A stretch of DNA of 64,000 nucleotides, taken from assembly GCF_044464525.1 (NCBI RefSeq), contig NZ_JBIQLE010000002.1:1-64000 (forward strand). The letters run 5' to 3'. The notes beneath the pieces were generated by a model. It was not told the DNA's origin. It searched no databases and saw nothing but the letters and a program-made list of their open reading frames with translations. The DNA is from Pusillimonas sp044464525. Its GTDB lineage: Bacteria > Pseudomonadota > Gammaproteobacteria > Burkholderiales > Burkholderiaceae_B. The position numbers and the translations under genes were made by a program. Of the stretch, positions 8,196 through 17,174 are shown in pieces; position 1 is the first letter of the stretch, and each line of letters begins with the position of its first letter.

Positions 8196-10790
8196 TCAGA
8201 CTTCGACGTTGGCGTCGAGAAAGTCTTGGGCGAAGCGCTGCAGCACGCCGCCGGCATCGTAGATGGACTTTTCTTCGGCCGTATCCAGGCGGCACTTCAC
8301 CGGCACTTCAACAGGGCCGCCGTTGCGGCGATGAATGATCAGGGTCAGCGTGGCGCCGGGGGTGGCTTCTCCGGTGACGTCATAGGTTTCGGTGCCGTCC
8401 AGCGCGAGCGTCTTGCGGTCGGTGCCGGGCAGGAATTCCAGCGGCAGCACGCCCATGCCCACCAGGTTGGTGCGGTGGATGCGTTCGAAACCCTCGGCCA
8501 CGATGGCTTCCACGCCTGCCAGGCGCACGCCCTTGGCCGCCCAGTCGCGTGACGAACCTTGGCCGTAGTCGGCGCCGGCCACGATGATGAGCGGCTGGGT
8601 GCGGCCCATGTAGGTCTCGATCACTTCCCACATGCGCATCACCCTGCCTTCGGGTTCCAGCCGGGCCAGCGAACCTTGCTGGACCGCGCCGCCGACCACC
8701 GCCATCTCGTTGATGAGCTTGGGGTTGGCGAAGGTGGCGCGTTGCGCCGTAAGGTGGTCGCCGCGATGAGTGGCGTAGGAGTTGAAGTCCTCTTCAGGCA
8801 GGCCCATCTTCGCCAGGTATTCGCCGGCGGCGCTGTCGGGCAGGATGGCGTTGGACGGCGAGAGGTGGTCGGTGGTGATGTTGTCGCCCAGGATCGCCAG
8901 AGGACGCATGCCCTTGAGTCCGGGCTTGCCCGTCAGCGTGCCTTCCCAGTAGGGCGGGCGTCGGATGTAGGTGCTTTGCGGGCGCCAGTCGTAGAGCGGC
9001 GATGTTTTTTCACCCGACACCACGCCGGCGGTGAACATGGGCTCGTACACTTGGCGGAAGTGTTCCGGCTTGACGCTCGAGGCCACCAGGGCGTCGATTT
9101 CCTCGTCGGTGGGCCAGATGTCCTTGAGAGTCACCGGGCGACCCTGGGAGTCATGTCCCAGAACGTCCTTCTCGATGTCGAAGCGAATGGTGCCGGCGAT
9201 GGCGTAGGCCACCACCAGCGGCGGCGAGGCCAGAAAGGCCTGCTTGGCATAGGGATGGATGCGGCCGTCGAAGTTGCGGTTGCCGGAGAGCACCGCCGTG
9301 GTGTACAGGTTGCGCTCAATGATTTCCCGCTGGATGCGCGGATCGAGCGCGCCGCTCATGCCGTTGCAGGTCGTGCAGGCGAAACCCACGATGCCGAAAC
9401 CGAGCTTCTCCAGTTCGGGCAGCAGGCCGGCTTCTTCCAGATAGAGCTGCACCGCCTTGGAGCCGGGCGCCAACGATGTCTTGACCCAGGGCTTGCGAAC
9501 AAGGCCTCGCGCATTGATGTTGCGCGCGATCAGGCCGGCGGCGATCACGTTGCGCGGGTTGCTGGTGTTGGTGCAACTGGTGATGGCTGCGATGATGACC
9601 GCGCCATCGGGCATCAGTCCGGTTTTGTTCTCGATCTTGCCGGTGATGCCGTGCCGGGCCAGCTCGGAGGTGGCGACGCGGCGGTGCGGGTTGGACGGGC
9701 CGGCGATGTTGCGCACGACGGAAGACAGGTCGAAGCGCAACACACGCTCGTAGCGGGCGGTGGCGAGGCTGTCGGCCCACAGGCCGGCCTCTTTGGCGTA
9801 GGTTTCAACCAGCTTCACTTGTTCGTCGTCGCGCCCGGTCAGGCGCAGATAGTCGATGGTCTGCCGGTCGATGTAGAACATGGCCGCCGTGGCGCCATAT
9901 TCGGGGGTCATGTTGGAAATCGTGGCGCGGTCGCCAAGGGTGAGGCCGGCCACGCCTTCGCCGAAGAACTCCAGGTAGCTGGACACCACCTTGGCATTGC
10001 GCAGGAATTCGGTGATGGCCAGCACAAGGTCGGTGGCCGTCGTGCCGGCGACCAGTTTTCCGGTGAGTTCCACGCCGACGATGGCGGGCAGGCGCATCCA
10101 CGAGGCGCGGCCCAGCATGACGCTTTCGGCTTCCAGGCCCCCGACGCCGATGGCGATCACGCCCAGGGCATCCACATGCGGTGTATGGCTGTCGGTGCCG
10201 ACCAGGGTGTCCGGGAACGCGACGCCGTCGATGGCGTGTATCACCGGCGACATGCGTTCAAGGTTGATCTGGTGCATGATGCCGTTGCCCGGCGGGATGA
10301 CGTCGACGTTGCGAAAGGCCTTTTTCGTCCAGTCGATGAAGTGGAAGCGGTCGTCGTTGCGGCGGTCCTCGATAGCGCGGTTCTTTTCGAAGGCGTCTTT
10401 CTCGAAGCCGGCATGCTCGACGGCCAGGGAGTGGTCCACGATGAGTTGGGTGGGCACCACGGGGTTGACCAGCGAGGGGTCGCCGCCCCTGGCGGCAATG
10501 GCGTCGCGCAGGCCGGCGAGATCGACCAGCGCGGTCTGGCCAAGGATGTCATGGCAGACCACGCGGGACGGATACCAGGGGAAATCGCGGTCGCGGCGGC
10601 GCTCGATGAGCTGGGTCAATGATTCAACGAGGATCGCAGGGTCGCAGCGGCGCACGAGGTTCTCGGCGTGCACACGCGAGGTGTAGGGCAGGGTGTCGTA
10701 AGCGCCAGGCCGGATGTCATCGACCGCCGCGCGGGCGTCGAAGTAGTCCAGGCCGCTGCCTGGCAGGGGTTTGCGGTAGGCGGTATTCAT
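8196..10790 (-). CDS. acnD: Fe/S-dependent 2-methylisocitrate dehydratase AcnD
   Basis: Aconitase-family enzyme that dehydrates 2-methylcitrate in the propionyl-CoA-oxidising methylcitrate cycle; the AcnD type requires PrpF. The [4Fe-4S] ligands are the Cys in AITSCTNTSNP and the two in GFACTTCNGMSGAL. The DNITTDHLSPSNAI and YGQGSSRDWAAKG stretches form the C-terminal swivel domain. The length of 864 aa matches AcnD. It lies 67 nt after prpC, with a GC-rich hairpin in that gap. A long open frame on the opposite strand is a codon-bias shadow. Confidence 0.95.
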   Translation of the reverse strand: MNTAYRKPLPGSGLDYFDARAAVDDIRPGAYDTLPYTSRVHAENLVRRCDPAILVESLTQLIERRRDRDFPWYPSRVVCHDILGQTALVDLAGLRDAIAARGGDPSLVNPVVPTQLIVDHSLAVEHAGFEKDAFEKNRAIEDRRNDDRFHFIDWTKKAFRNVDVIPPGNGIMHQINLERMSPVIHAIDGVAFPDTLVGTDSHTPHVDALGVIAIGVGGLEAESVMLGRASWMRLPAIVGVELTGKLVAGTTATDLVLAITEFLRNAKVVSSYLEFFGEGVAGLTLGDRATISNMTPEYGATAAMFYIDRQTIDYLRLTGRDDEQVKLVETYAKEAGLWADSLATARYERVLRFDLSSVVRNIAGPSNPHRRVATSELARHGITGKIENKTGLMPDGAVIIAAITSCTNTSNPRNVIAAGLIARNINARGLVRKPWVKTSLAPGSKAVQLYLEEAGLLPELEKLGFGIVGFACTTCNGMSGALDPRIQREIIERNLYTTAVLSGNRNFDGRIHPYAKQAFLASPPLVVAYAIAGTIRFDIEKDVLGHDSQGRPVTLKDIWPTDEEIDALVASSVKPEHFRQVYEPMFTAGVVSGEKTSPLYDWRPQSTYIRRPPYWEGTLTGKPGLKGMRPLAILGDNITTDHLSPSNAILPDSAAGEYLAKMGLPEEDFNSYATHRGDHLTAQRATFANPKLINEMAVVGGAVQQGSLARLEPEGRVMRMWEVIETYMGRTQPLIIVAGADYGQGSSRDWAAKGVRLAGVEAIVAEGFERIHRTNLVGMGVLPLEFLPGTDRKTLALDGTETYDVTGEATPGATLTLIIHRRNGGPVEVPVKCRLDTAEEKSIYDAGGVLQRFAQDFLDANVEV

Positions 10791-10819
10791 GTCTTGGTCG
10801 TATCGTCAGAGTGGTCGGC

Positions 10820-10839
10820 CCCCGCCCGTGCCGGCGGGG
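10820..10839 (-). other. Intercistronic hairpin between prpC and acnD
   Basis: CCCCGCC (10820-10826) and GGCGGGG (10833-10839) form a perfect 7-bp GC stem with a 6-nt loop. No T-run follows in the direction of transcription, so it is more likely an mRNA-stability element than a terminator. Confidence 0.4.
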
Positions 10840-10857
10840 TCGTGTGCGGGAACATGC

Positions 10858-12042
10858 TCAACGCTCGTCCAGAGGCACGAATTTCCGGTCTTCCGGACCG
10901 ACGTAGTTGGCCGTCGGGCGGATGATCTTGTTGTCGATGCGCTGCTCGATGATGTGGGCGGCCCAGCCCGCGGTGCGCGCAATGACGAAAAGCGGGGTGA
11001 ACATGGCGGTGGGCACGCCCATCATGTGATAAGAAACGGCCGAGAACCAGTCCAGATTGGGAAACATCTTCTTGGCATCCCACATGGTGCTTTCGAGCCG
11101 CTCGGCGATTTCGTACATGGCGGTGTTGCCGGCTTGGCCGGAAAGTTGCTTCGCAACGCGCTTGATGACTTCGTTGCGCGGGTCTGAAATGGTGTAGACG
11201 GGGTGGCCGAAGCCGATGATCACTTCCTTGTTATCGACGCGCCTGCGGATGTCGGCTTCGGCCTCGTCCGGCGAGGCATAGCGCTTTTGCACCTGGAAGG
11301 CCACTTCATTGGCGCCTCCATGCTTGGGCCCGCGCAGCGCCCCGATGCCGCCGGCGATGGCCGAATACATGTCCGACCCGGTTCCTGCGATGACCCGGCA
11401 TGTGAAGGTGGATGCATTGAACTCGTGCTCGGCATAAAGAATGAGCGAGGTGTGCATGGCCCGCACCCAGTCGCCGTCGGGCTTGGCGCCGTGCAGCAGG
11501 TGCAGAAAATGCTCGCCGATGCTGTCGCCGTCGCTAAGCACGTCGATCATGTGTCCGTTATGGCTGTAGTGATACCAGTACAACAGGGCCGAGCCCAGGC
11601 CTGCCATGATCCGGTCGGCGATGTCGCGGGCGTCGGGGATATTGTGGTCGTCCTTTTCGGGAAGCACGCAGCCCAGCGCCGAAACGTAGGTGCGCATGAC
11701 GTCCATCGGATGGCACGAGGCGGGCAGGCTTTCGAGCACGTGCTGCACATGCAGCGGCAAGCCGCGCAGCCGGCGCAGCTTCTCTTTGTAGGCCTTGAGT
11801 TCCACGGCGGTGGGAAGATGGCCATGGATCAGCAAGTGCGCAACCTCTTCGAACTCGCAGGCCTCGGCGATGTCGAGGATGTCGTAGCCCCGGTAATGCA
11901 GGTCGTTGCCGCTGCGGCCAACGGTGCACAAGGCCGTATTGCCCGCCACTACTCCCGACAAGGCGACGGATTTCTTTGCTTTGGGGACGCCGGCTGCTGT
12001 GTCGGCCGCGGCTGAAGCGGGGCGATGGTCTGTTGTGGCCAT
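10858..12042 (-). CDS. prpC: 2-methylcitrate synthase
   Basis: Condenses propionyl-CoA with oxaloacetate. Citrate-synthase fold with the catalytic His residues in YAEHEFNASTFTCRV and GALRGPKHGGANEVA, and the Asp/Arg region IIGFGHPVYTISDPRNEVIK that marks the short (about 390 aa) methylcitrate synthase type rather than the longer housekeeping GltA. At 394 aa it fits. It lies 29 nt downstream of prpB in the operon. Confidence 0.95.
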   Translation of the reverse strand: MATTDHRPASAAADTAAGVPKAKKSVALSGVVAGNTALCTVGRSGNDLHYRGYDILDIAEACEFEEVAHLLIHGHLPTAVELKAYKEKLRRLRGLPLHVQHVLESLPASCHPMDVMRTYVSALGCVLPEKDDHNIPDARDIADRIMAGLGSALLYWYHYSHNGHMIDVLSDGDSIGEHFLHLLHGAKPDGDWVRAMHTSLILYAEHEFNASTFTCRVIAGTGSDMYSAIAGGIGALRGPKHGGANEVAFQVQKRYASPDEAEADIRRRVDNKEVIIGFGHPVYTISDPRNEVIKRVAKQLSGQAGNTAMYEIAERLESTMWDAKKMFPNLDWFSAVSYHMMGVPTAMFTPLFVIARTAGWAAHIIEQRIDNKIIRPTANYVGPEDRKFVPLDER

Positions 12043-12071
12043 GGAGATCTCCTTTATTCGGTATGCAAGGT

Positions 12072-12986
12072 TTATGGGTGAGCGTTCCCGGAGTTCTGCC
12101 GGAAGAGTTCATCCAGATGCCGTTCGAACGCGTGGTAGCCGATGCGGTCGTATAGTTCCTCGCGAGTCTGCATGGTGTCCAGGACATTACGTTGGTGGCC
12201 ATCGCGCCGGATGGCTGTGTATACCGCCTCGGCCGCCTTGTTCATGGCTCTGAAAGCCGACAGCGGATATAGCACCATGCCTACCCCGGCGCTTTTTAGT
12301 TCTTCGACCGAAAACAGCGGGGTCTGCCCGAATTCGGTGATGTTGGCCAGCACGGGAACGGACAGCGCCTTGGTGAAAGCGGCATAGGTTTCCAGATCTT
12401 GGACCGCTTCGGCGAAGATCGCGTCGGCGCCCGCATCCACGCACGCCTGGGCGCGTTCGAGGGCGGCTTCCAGGCCTTCGGACGCCAGGGCGTCGGTTCG
12501 GGCGATAAGGTAGAAGGCGTCGTCGGTGCGGGCGTCGGCCGCCGCCTTGATCCGGTCGGCCATCTCTTGGATGCTGACGATCTCTTTGCCCGGGCGGTGT
12601 CCGCAACGCTTTGCGCCCACCTGGTCTTCGATATGGCAGGCGGCGGCGCCGAACTTGATCAGGCTTTTGATGGTGCGTGCGACATTGAAGGCCGATGGCC
12701 CGAACCCCGTGTCGATATCGACCAGCAACGGTAAATCGCAGACATCGGTGATTCGGCGCACGTCCACCAGGACGTCGTCGAGTGTGTTGATGCCAAGATC
12801 GGGCAGGCCCAGCGAGCCCGCGGCCACGCCGCCGCCGGAAAGATAAATGGCCCGATAGCCGGCGCGCTTGGCAAGCAAGGCGTGATTGGCGTTGACGGCG
12901 CCGATGATTTGCAGGGGCTTTTCGTCGGTCAGCGCGGCGCGAAACGATCCGCCGGGGCTAAGAGTGGTGCTGTTGTTCAAGGACAT
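12072..12986 (-). CDS. prpB: 2-methylisocitrate lyase
   Basis: Splits 2-methylisocitrate into pyruvate and succinate. A phosphoenolpyruvate mutase/isocitrate-lyase-type TIM barrel with the active-site Cys in GAKRCGHRPGKEI, and a metal-binding region in LPLLVDIDTGFG. I chose ATG 12986 (304 aa), directly preceded by GAGAAG, over an in-frame TTG five codons upstream. First gene of the operon, downstream of a sigma-54 promoter at 13070-13084. Confidence 0.95.
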   Translation of the reverse strand: MSLNNSTTLSPGGSFRAALTDEKPLQIIGAVNANHALLAKRAGYRAIYLSGGGVAAGSLGLPDLGINTLDDVLVDVRRITDVCDLPLLVDIDTGFGPSAFNVARTIKSLIKFGAAACHIEDQVGAKRCGHRPGKEIVSIQEMADRIKAAADARTDDAFYLIARTDALASEGLEAALERAQACVDAGADAIFAEAVQDLETYAAFTKALSVPVLANITEFGQTPLFSVEELKSAGVGMVLYPLSAFRAMNKAAEAVYTAIRRDGHQRNVLDTMQTREELYDRIGYHAFERHLDELFRQNSGNAHP

Positions 12987-13069
12987 GGCTTCTCGTGGCA
13001 AGTGGTGGGTGATGGTTGGCCCGTCAAGAAATCGATCAGCGAGCCATTAGATACTAAATAAGATATCAA

Positions 13070-13084
13070 GCAAACTCCATGCCA
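13070..13084 (-). promoter_or_regulatory. Sigma-54 (-24/-12) promoter of prpBC-acnD-prpF
   Basis: On the minus strand the sequence is TGGCATGGAGTTTGC, with GG and GC separated by exactly 10 nt as RpoN promoters require. Transcription would start near 13058, about 70 nt before the prpB ATG. The adjacent divergent gene encodes the expected sigma-54 activator. Confidence 0.85.
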
Positions 13085-13189
13085 ATTTAATAAAATGTAA
13101 TGGTTATTTCTTAAGCCTTTATCTTTCAAGAGAAAAACGCGATTCAAAAATCGTCATGGTGCTTTTGCGATCAGACCATGCCTGGCCAT

Positions 13190-13236
13190 ATGTTTCATTT
13201 TTGAAATAAAAATGTTTCAATAGAAAATCGTGAAAC
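13190..13236. promoter_or_regulatory. Probable PrpR binding region
   Basis: ATGTTTCA occurs twice, at 13190 and 13212, 22 bp (two helical turns) apart. The second copy is mirrored by TGAAAC at 13231-13236, giving GTTTCA-N11-TGAAAC. The region lies about 110-160 bp upstream of the sigma-54 promoter, where an enhancer is expected, and just ahead of prpR, so it could also serve autoregulation. Confidence 0.6.
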
Positions 13237-13255
13237 GCGTAAAGAGGGCATGACT

Positions 13256-15184
13256 ATGCGCGCAACCCCGTCTGCGCAGCTTCCCGTCCACGTGGTGGCG
13301 GTAGGGTTGCACGGCCTGCGGCATTTGCTCGAGACGCTTATTCCGGGCTTTCATGCCAGTGCCGAAATCACCTTGATTGAAAAAGCCTATGACGAGGCGG
13401 TGGCCGACATCGCGGCGCGGAGCCGTCGGTCGACTATCGATGCCATCGTGGCGGCCGGTTCCAACGGCAACTATCTGCGCCAACACCTTGACATCCCTGT
13501 CGTGCAGGTTCGGGTCGGCGGGTTCGATGTCATGCAGGCGCTGGTCAAGGCCGCCCGCATTTCTGATCATATTGCTCTTGTCACTTACGATGCGGTTTCC
13601 GACGAAATCAGGCAGTTCGTCGAAAGCTTTGCGCTGCCTGTCGTCTTGCGCAGTTATCGCGGCGAAGAAGAAGCCCGGGCTTGTGTCCATGAGCTCAAAT
13701 CGGCGGGTGTCGAGGTCGTCGTCGCTCCCGGCCTGGTCGTTGACCTGGCTCGCGAACACGGCCTGGCCGGCATCCTGATTTATTCGCAGCGGCTGGTGAG
13801 CCAGGCCATCGAGGACGCCGTTGAGATCGGGCGTTTGCGAAGGTCTGAACTGGCCAAGCGCGACCGGATCAACACCATATTGGGCGAACTGCGGGACGGC
13901 GTGGTGGCGGTCGACGTCGAGGGACGCATCGAGGCGTTGAACCCCGCCATGGAGAAAATACTGGGCAGGCCGGCGGGCAAGCTCATCGGAGAGCCTCTTG
14001 GCTCTTTTGCCTCCGAACTGGATCTGGAATCCACTCTGCGGTGGCAGCGGCCCGAGCTTGAGCGGATCCAGCGGTTTTCGGACAAAACCTTGGTCACAAG
14101 CCGTGTTCCCATCCTCGAGCAGGGCAGGTTGACCGGCGCGGTGCTGATCTGTCAAGACCCGGAAGCCATTCGACGCATGGACCGCAACCTGCGTACTCGC
14201 AGCGTATCGCGCACGAGTTCGGCCCGATACGGCCTGGGCGACATTGTCGGCGACAGCCGCCTGATCGCCGACACCAGGGCGCGTGTCGTGGCATGTGCGA
14301 AAAGCCGGGCCACTGTGCTCATCATCGGCGAAAGCGGCACGGGCAAAGAACTGATAGCCCAGAGCATCCATACTGAAAGCGAGCGCTCCAGCCAGCCGTT
14401 CGTCGCCATCAATTGCGGCGCCTTTCCGGAGAGCCTGCTCGAAAGCGAGCTGTTTGGATACACCGAGGGGGCGTTTACCGGCGCCAGCCGTGGCGGAAAG
14501 ACCGGGCTGTTCGAAGCCGCCCACACGGGCACTCTTTTCCTGGACGAGATAGGCGAAATGCCGCTGTCGCTGCAAACCCGCCTGCTGCGGGTGCTGCAGG
14601 AAAAAGAGGTGCTGCGCATCGGAGCGACCGAACCGACCCCCATAGACGTGCGCGTCATTGCCGCCACTCACCAGGAACTGGGGTCCCGCGCCGCCCAAGG
14701 CTTGTTCCGAAGAGACCTTTATTACCGCTTGAACATCCTCTTGATCCGCCTTTCGCCGCTGCGCGAGCGCCCCGAAGACCTGCGTCCGTTGATCGACGCC
14801 TTGCAGCCGAAATGGGTCGAACATCCGGGGGGCCCGCAGCCGCGCAACGCCGCCTTGATCGAGGCTCTGCTTGAGGCGGCGGTGCATTATGCCTGGCCCG
14901 GAAATGTGCGTGAGCTTGAGAACGTGCTGGAACGGATCATGGTATTGAGCGATGTATATCCCATCAGGGGCTCTGCACTCGACGCGTTGCGGGCCCTGGT
15001 GCCCGAAATCTTTGAAGGCGGCGGGGCCGAAACCGACGAACTGGGCAAGCACCGGCGCGCGGCCGATCTGCGCCACATCGAGAAGGTATTGCGCGATTGC
15101 GGCGGCAACCAGGCAAAAGCCGCCGAGTTGCTGAACATCAGCCGCACTACGCTTTGGCGCAGATTGAAGCAGGGGGGGCGCTGA
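13256..15184 (+). CDS. prpR: Sigma-54-dependent activator PrpR
   Basis: Activator of the propionate genes. Order of domains: PrpR N-terminal ligand-sensing domain (about 10-190, normally bound by 2-methylcitrate), a PAS-like segment near 205-290, AAA+ ATPase with Walker A GESGTGKE at 358-365 and the sigma-54-contacting GAFTGA loop at 405-410, and a Fis-type helix-turn-helix at the C-terminus (NQAKAAELLNISRTTLWRRLK). ATG 13256 has AGAGGG at a 7-nt distance; an in-frame ATG two codons earlier is too close to it. Divergent from prpB. Its last 38 bp overlap the 3' end of the convergent Rieske gene. Confidence 0.93.
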   Translation: MRATPSAQLPVHVVAVGLHGLRHLLETLIPGFHASAEITLIEKAYDEAVADIAARSRRSTIDAIVAAGSNGNYLRQHLDIPVVQVRVGGFDVMQALVKAARISDHIALVTYDAVSDEIRQFVESFALPVVLRSYRGEEEARACVHELKSAGVEVVVAPGLVVDLAREHGLAGILIYSQRLVSQAIEDAVEIGRLRRSELAKRDRINTILGELRDGVVAVDVEGRIEALNPAMEKILGRPAGKLIGEPLGSFASELDLESTLRWQRPELERIQRFSDKTLVTSRVPILEQGRLTGAVLICQDPEAIRRMDRNLRTRSVSRTSSARYGLGDIVGDSRLIADTRARVVACAKSRATVLIIGESGTGKELIAQSIHTESERSSQPFVAINCGAFPESLLESELFGYTEGAFTGASRGGKTGLFEAAHTGTLFLDEIGEMPLSLQTRLLRVLQEKEVLRIGATEPTPIDVRVIAATHQELGSRAAQGLFRRDLYYRLNILLIRLSPLRERPEDLRPLIDALQPKWVEHPGGPQPRNAALIEALLEAAVHYAWPGNVRELENVLERIMVLSDVYPIRGSALDALRALVPEIFEGGGAETDELGKHRRAADLRHIEKVLRDCGGNQAKAAELLNISRTTLWRRLKQGGR

Positions 15185-16223
15185 ACCCAGGGCCCGGTTC
15201 AGGGTTGCTTTCGTGCTCAAGCCGCTGCATGACGCGCCGCATCTGTATGCGCGCGGCGTCCGAGACCAGATCGACGCTGCGGTCTTCGCCCGTGGCGCTG
15301 AGCATGGCCTGCTGTCCTTCGACCATGCGCTTGTCTTCCTTGAAGGCCGTGTCGATTTCGCGGCACAGCGCCTCGGTGATTGCGGGCTCGTCTTGCCGGA
15401 AGCCGTGAGCCGGGGCCCAGAAGTAGCGGCAGCTTGTCTCGGTGACCGGCGTCAGGCCATGGAAGACGCGAATGGCGACGCCATCCTGGTCGCGGTTTTC
15501 TTGTGCGCCCTTGCCCACGTCGATGCCGCCGGTCCATTGGATGATGGACGACGGCGCGACGTATTCGAACTCGGCCCAGCGATCGATATTGCCTTTGAAA
15601 TCCACGACCTTGCTGTAGGTGGCCGGTGGCGGGCTGTCGAGCAGCCATCGAACATATTTGAGGCCGTTGTCGCTGGGAGTGACGACGGTCTTGGCATCGA
15701 CGTGGACATTGGGATTGCCGCCGATGGTCGACTTGTGGACGTAACCGACGTGGGTCATGTCCATCAGGTTGTCCACCATCAATTTGTAGCTTGCCTCGAT
15801 TTCATACACCGCATGTTTATGCGGCCAGCGCTGATGGTCGTTATGGAAGGGATAGTCGATGATCCTGGATTCGTCGGCCAATTCGGCGTCGCCCATCCAG
15901 ATCCAGACGAACTCGTCTTTTTCGACCACGGCATAATGCCGGACACGGGCCTTGGCGGGGATTTTTTCCTGCGCCGGGATCTTGACGCATCGCCCCGAGC
16001 CGTCGAAGACCATGCCGTGATAGCCGCATTCCAGCCCGTTTTCGACGACCTGGCCGAAGCGCAGCGGTGCGCCCCGATGGCAGCATCGATCTTCCAGGGC
16101 ACAGACCGTGCCGGCCTGGTCACGATAGAAAACGATGGGCTCGTTCATGATGGTGCGGGCAAAGGGCGCCTGTTTCACTTCGTGCGCCCAGGCTCCTATG
16201 TACCAGGCATTTCGAATGAACAT
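15147..16223 (-). CDS. Rieske [2Fe-2S] oxygenase, VanA-like O-demethylase/hydroxylase family
   Basis: Oxygenase component of a Rieske non-heme iron enzyme; VanA relatives demethylate methoxy-aromatic acids. Rieske ligands are CCHRGAPLRFG and ECGYHG (C-x-H...C-x-x-H). The mononuclear iron site is in KLMVDNLMDMTHVGYVHK. ATG 16223 (MFIRNAWYIGAW) matches the family N-terminus; the resulting 358 aa is slightly longer than VanA because of a tail (residues about 335-358) encoded antisense to the end of prpR. No ferredoxin-reductase partner gene is present in the window. It lies 66 nt downstream of the VOC gene, probably one operon. The substrate is unknown. Confidence 0.82.
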   Translation of the reverse strand: MFIRNAWYIGAWAHEVKQAPFARTIMNEPIVFYRDQAGTVCALEDRCCHRGAPLRFGQVVENGLECGYHGMVFDGSGRCVKIPAQEKIPAKARVRHYAVVEKDEFVWIWMGDAELADESRIIDYPFHNDHQRWPHKHAVYEIEASYKLMVDNLMDMTHVGYVHKSTIGGNPNVHVDAKTVVTPSDNGLKYVRWLLDSPPPATYSKVVDFKGNIDRWAEFEYVAPSSIIQWTGGIDVGKGAQENRDQDGVAIRVFHGLTPVTETSCRYFWAPAHGFRQDEPAITEALCREIDTAFKEDKRMVEGQQAMLSATGEDRSVDLVSDAARIQMRRVMQRLEHESNPEPGPGFSAPPASICAKA

Positions 16224-16289
16224 GGGGGATCTCTTTGTCGAAAAGGAAGAGACGTAGGCCAAGCCCCCGAAAGAGGCTGGCTGCTATTG

Positions 16290-16913
16290 CTATTGGGCCG
16301 GGTCTACGAATTGGGTCATTTTTTGTGCGATTCGGGCTCGCCACTGCGTGTAGGGTTCGAACCCTTCGCTTTCTTCGCACATCTTCTTGGTGAGATCGTG
16401 GATTTCGTCGTCGGGCTGCGACAGGTCGAGCGGGATCAGGAAGGGCTGGGTGATGTACCAGTCGGTGTCGACGAAGAACTCGAGGTTGTTGCCTTCGGGA
16501 TCATGGGCATAGATGCTCCAGGCAATGCCGTGATTGGCCGGGAAGATGTTTTCTCCGCCATATTCGAGCAAGCGCTCGTGAATGTCGCGCAAGTCGGACA
16601 AGCCGCCCAGTTTGAAGGAGATCTGGTTGATGCTGGGGCCGAACTGGGGGTTGGCCGTGTTGGCGGGAATGTTGTCCGGACGTCCGGTTGCCAGGACGAC
16701 CTGATGGTGATCAAGCGGATCGCGCGAAAGAAATACCAATTGCATTCCGCCGGCGTGGCCCCGGTCGGTGACGGTGAAGCCAAGCACATTGGTGTAGAAG
16801 TCTTCCATGGCCGACAGGTTCTTGACACTGAGACCCATATGGCTGAATTTTAGGTTGACGGCCGGCTTGGCGGTGTTGGCGGAAGCGTTGCTGTGTTCGG
16901 TTGTGACGCTCAT
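16290..16913 (-). CDS. VOC-superfamily protein, extradiol (catechol 2,3-) dioxygenase-like
   Basis: Vicinal-oxygen-chelate protein with two beta-alpha-beta-beta-beta modules: FSHMGLSVKNLSAMEDFYTN at the start of the first and SINQISFKLGGLSDLRDIHE in the second, ending in HDPEGNNLEFFVD with the C-terminal metal Glu. The candidate metal triad is His of FSHMG, His of the DHHQVVL stretch and this Glu, as in catechol 2,3-dioxygenases. At 207 aa it is shorter than classic two-domain extradiol enzymes. AAGGAG lies 8 nt before the ATG. Position next to a Rieske oxygenase and a flavin hydroxylase supports ring cleavage; not proven. Confidence 0.7.
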   Translation of the reverse strand: MSVTTEHSNASANTAKPAVNLKFSHMGLSVKNLSAMEDFYTNVLGFTVTDRGHAGGMQLVFLSRDPLDHHQVVLATGRPDNIPANTANPQFGPSINQISFKLGGLSDLRDIHERLLEYGGENIFPANHGIAWSIYAHDPEGNNLEFFVDTDWYITQPFLIPLDLSQPDDEIHDLTKKMCEESEGFEPYTQWRARIAQKMTQFVDPAQ

Positions 16914-17174
16914 GGTCGTGTCTCCTTGTAATGTCCGTGCGTGCTAGCGCGGGATGCGATGTTTTTTTTATGGTGTCGATAGTGCTTGTCACTGTCAATG
17001 CATTTTGCCCTGTTTTGACCGGCTTTGGCGCAACCGGTTTTGTTCGGGTGATTACCCTTTGGCATCGCTCGGAAGGAATTGCCATCTTATGCGGCTGAAA
17101 CCGGATCGGTAAATTTCCTGAACAGAAAGGCTGCTTATTGAGTGATGGCAAGCATCAACCGTGGAGAAGAAAAC

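Noticed and set aside
8559..10622. Open frame of 687 codons on the plus strand opposite acnD
   Set aside because: Pure antisense of a well-identified gene; low-complexity His/Gly/Val composition typical of high-GC codon shadows and no recognisable domain.
13217..15220. Open frame of 667 codons on the minus strand opposite prpR
   Set aside because: Antisense shadow of prpR; no motif, and prpR has clear domains and a ribosome site.
15213..16853. Long plus-strand frame opposite the Rieske and VOC genes
   Set aside because: Spans two genuine minus-strand genes in antisense and shows no family features.
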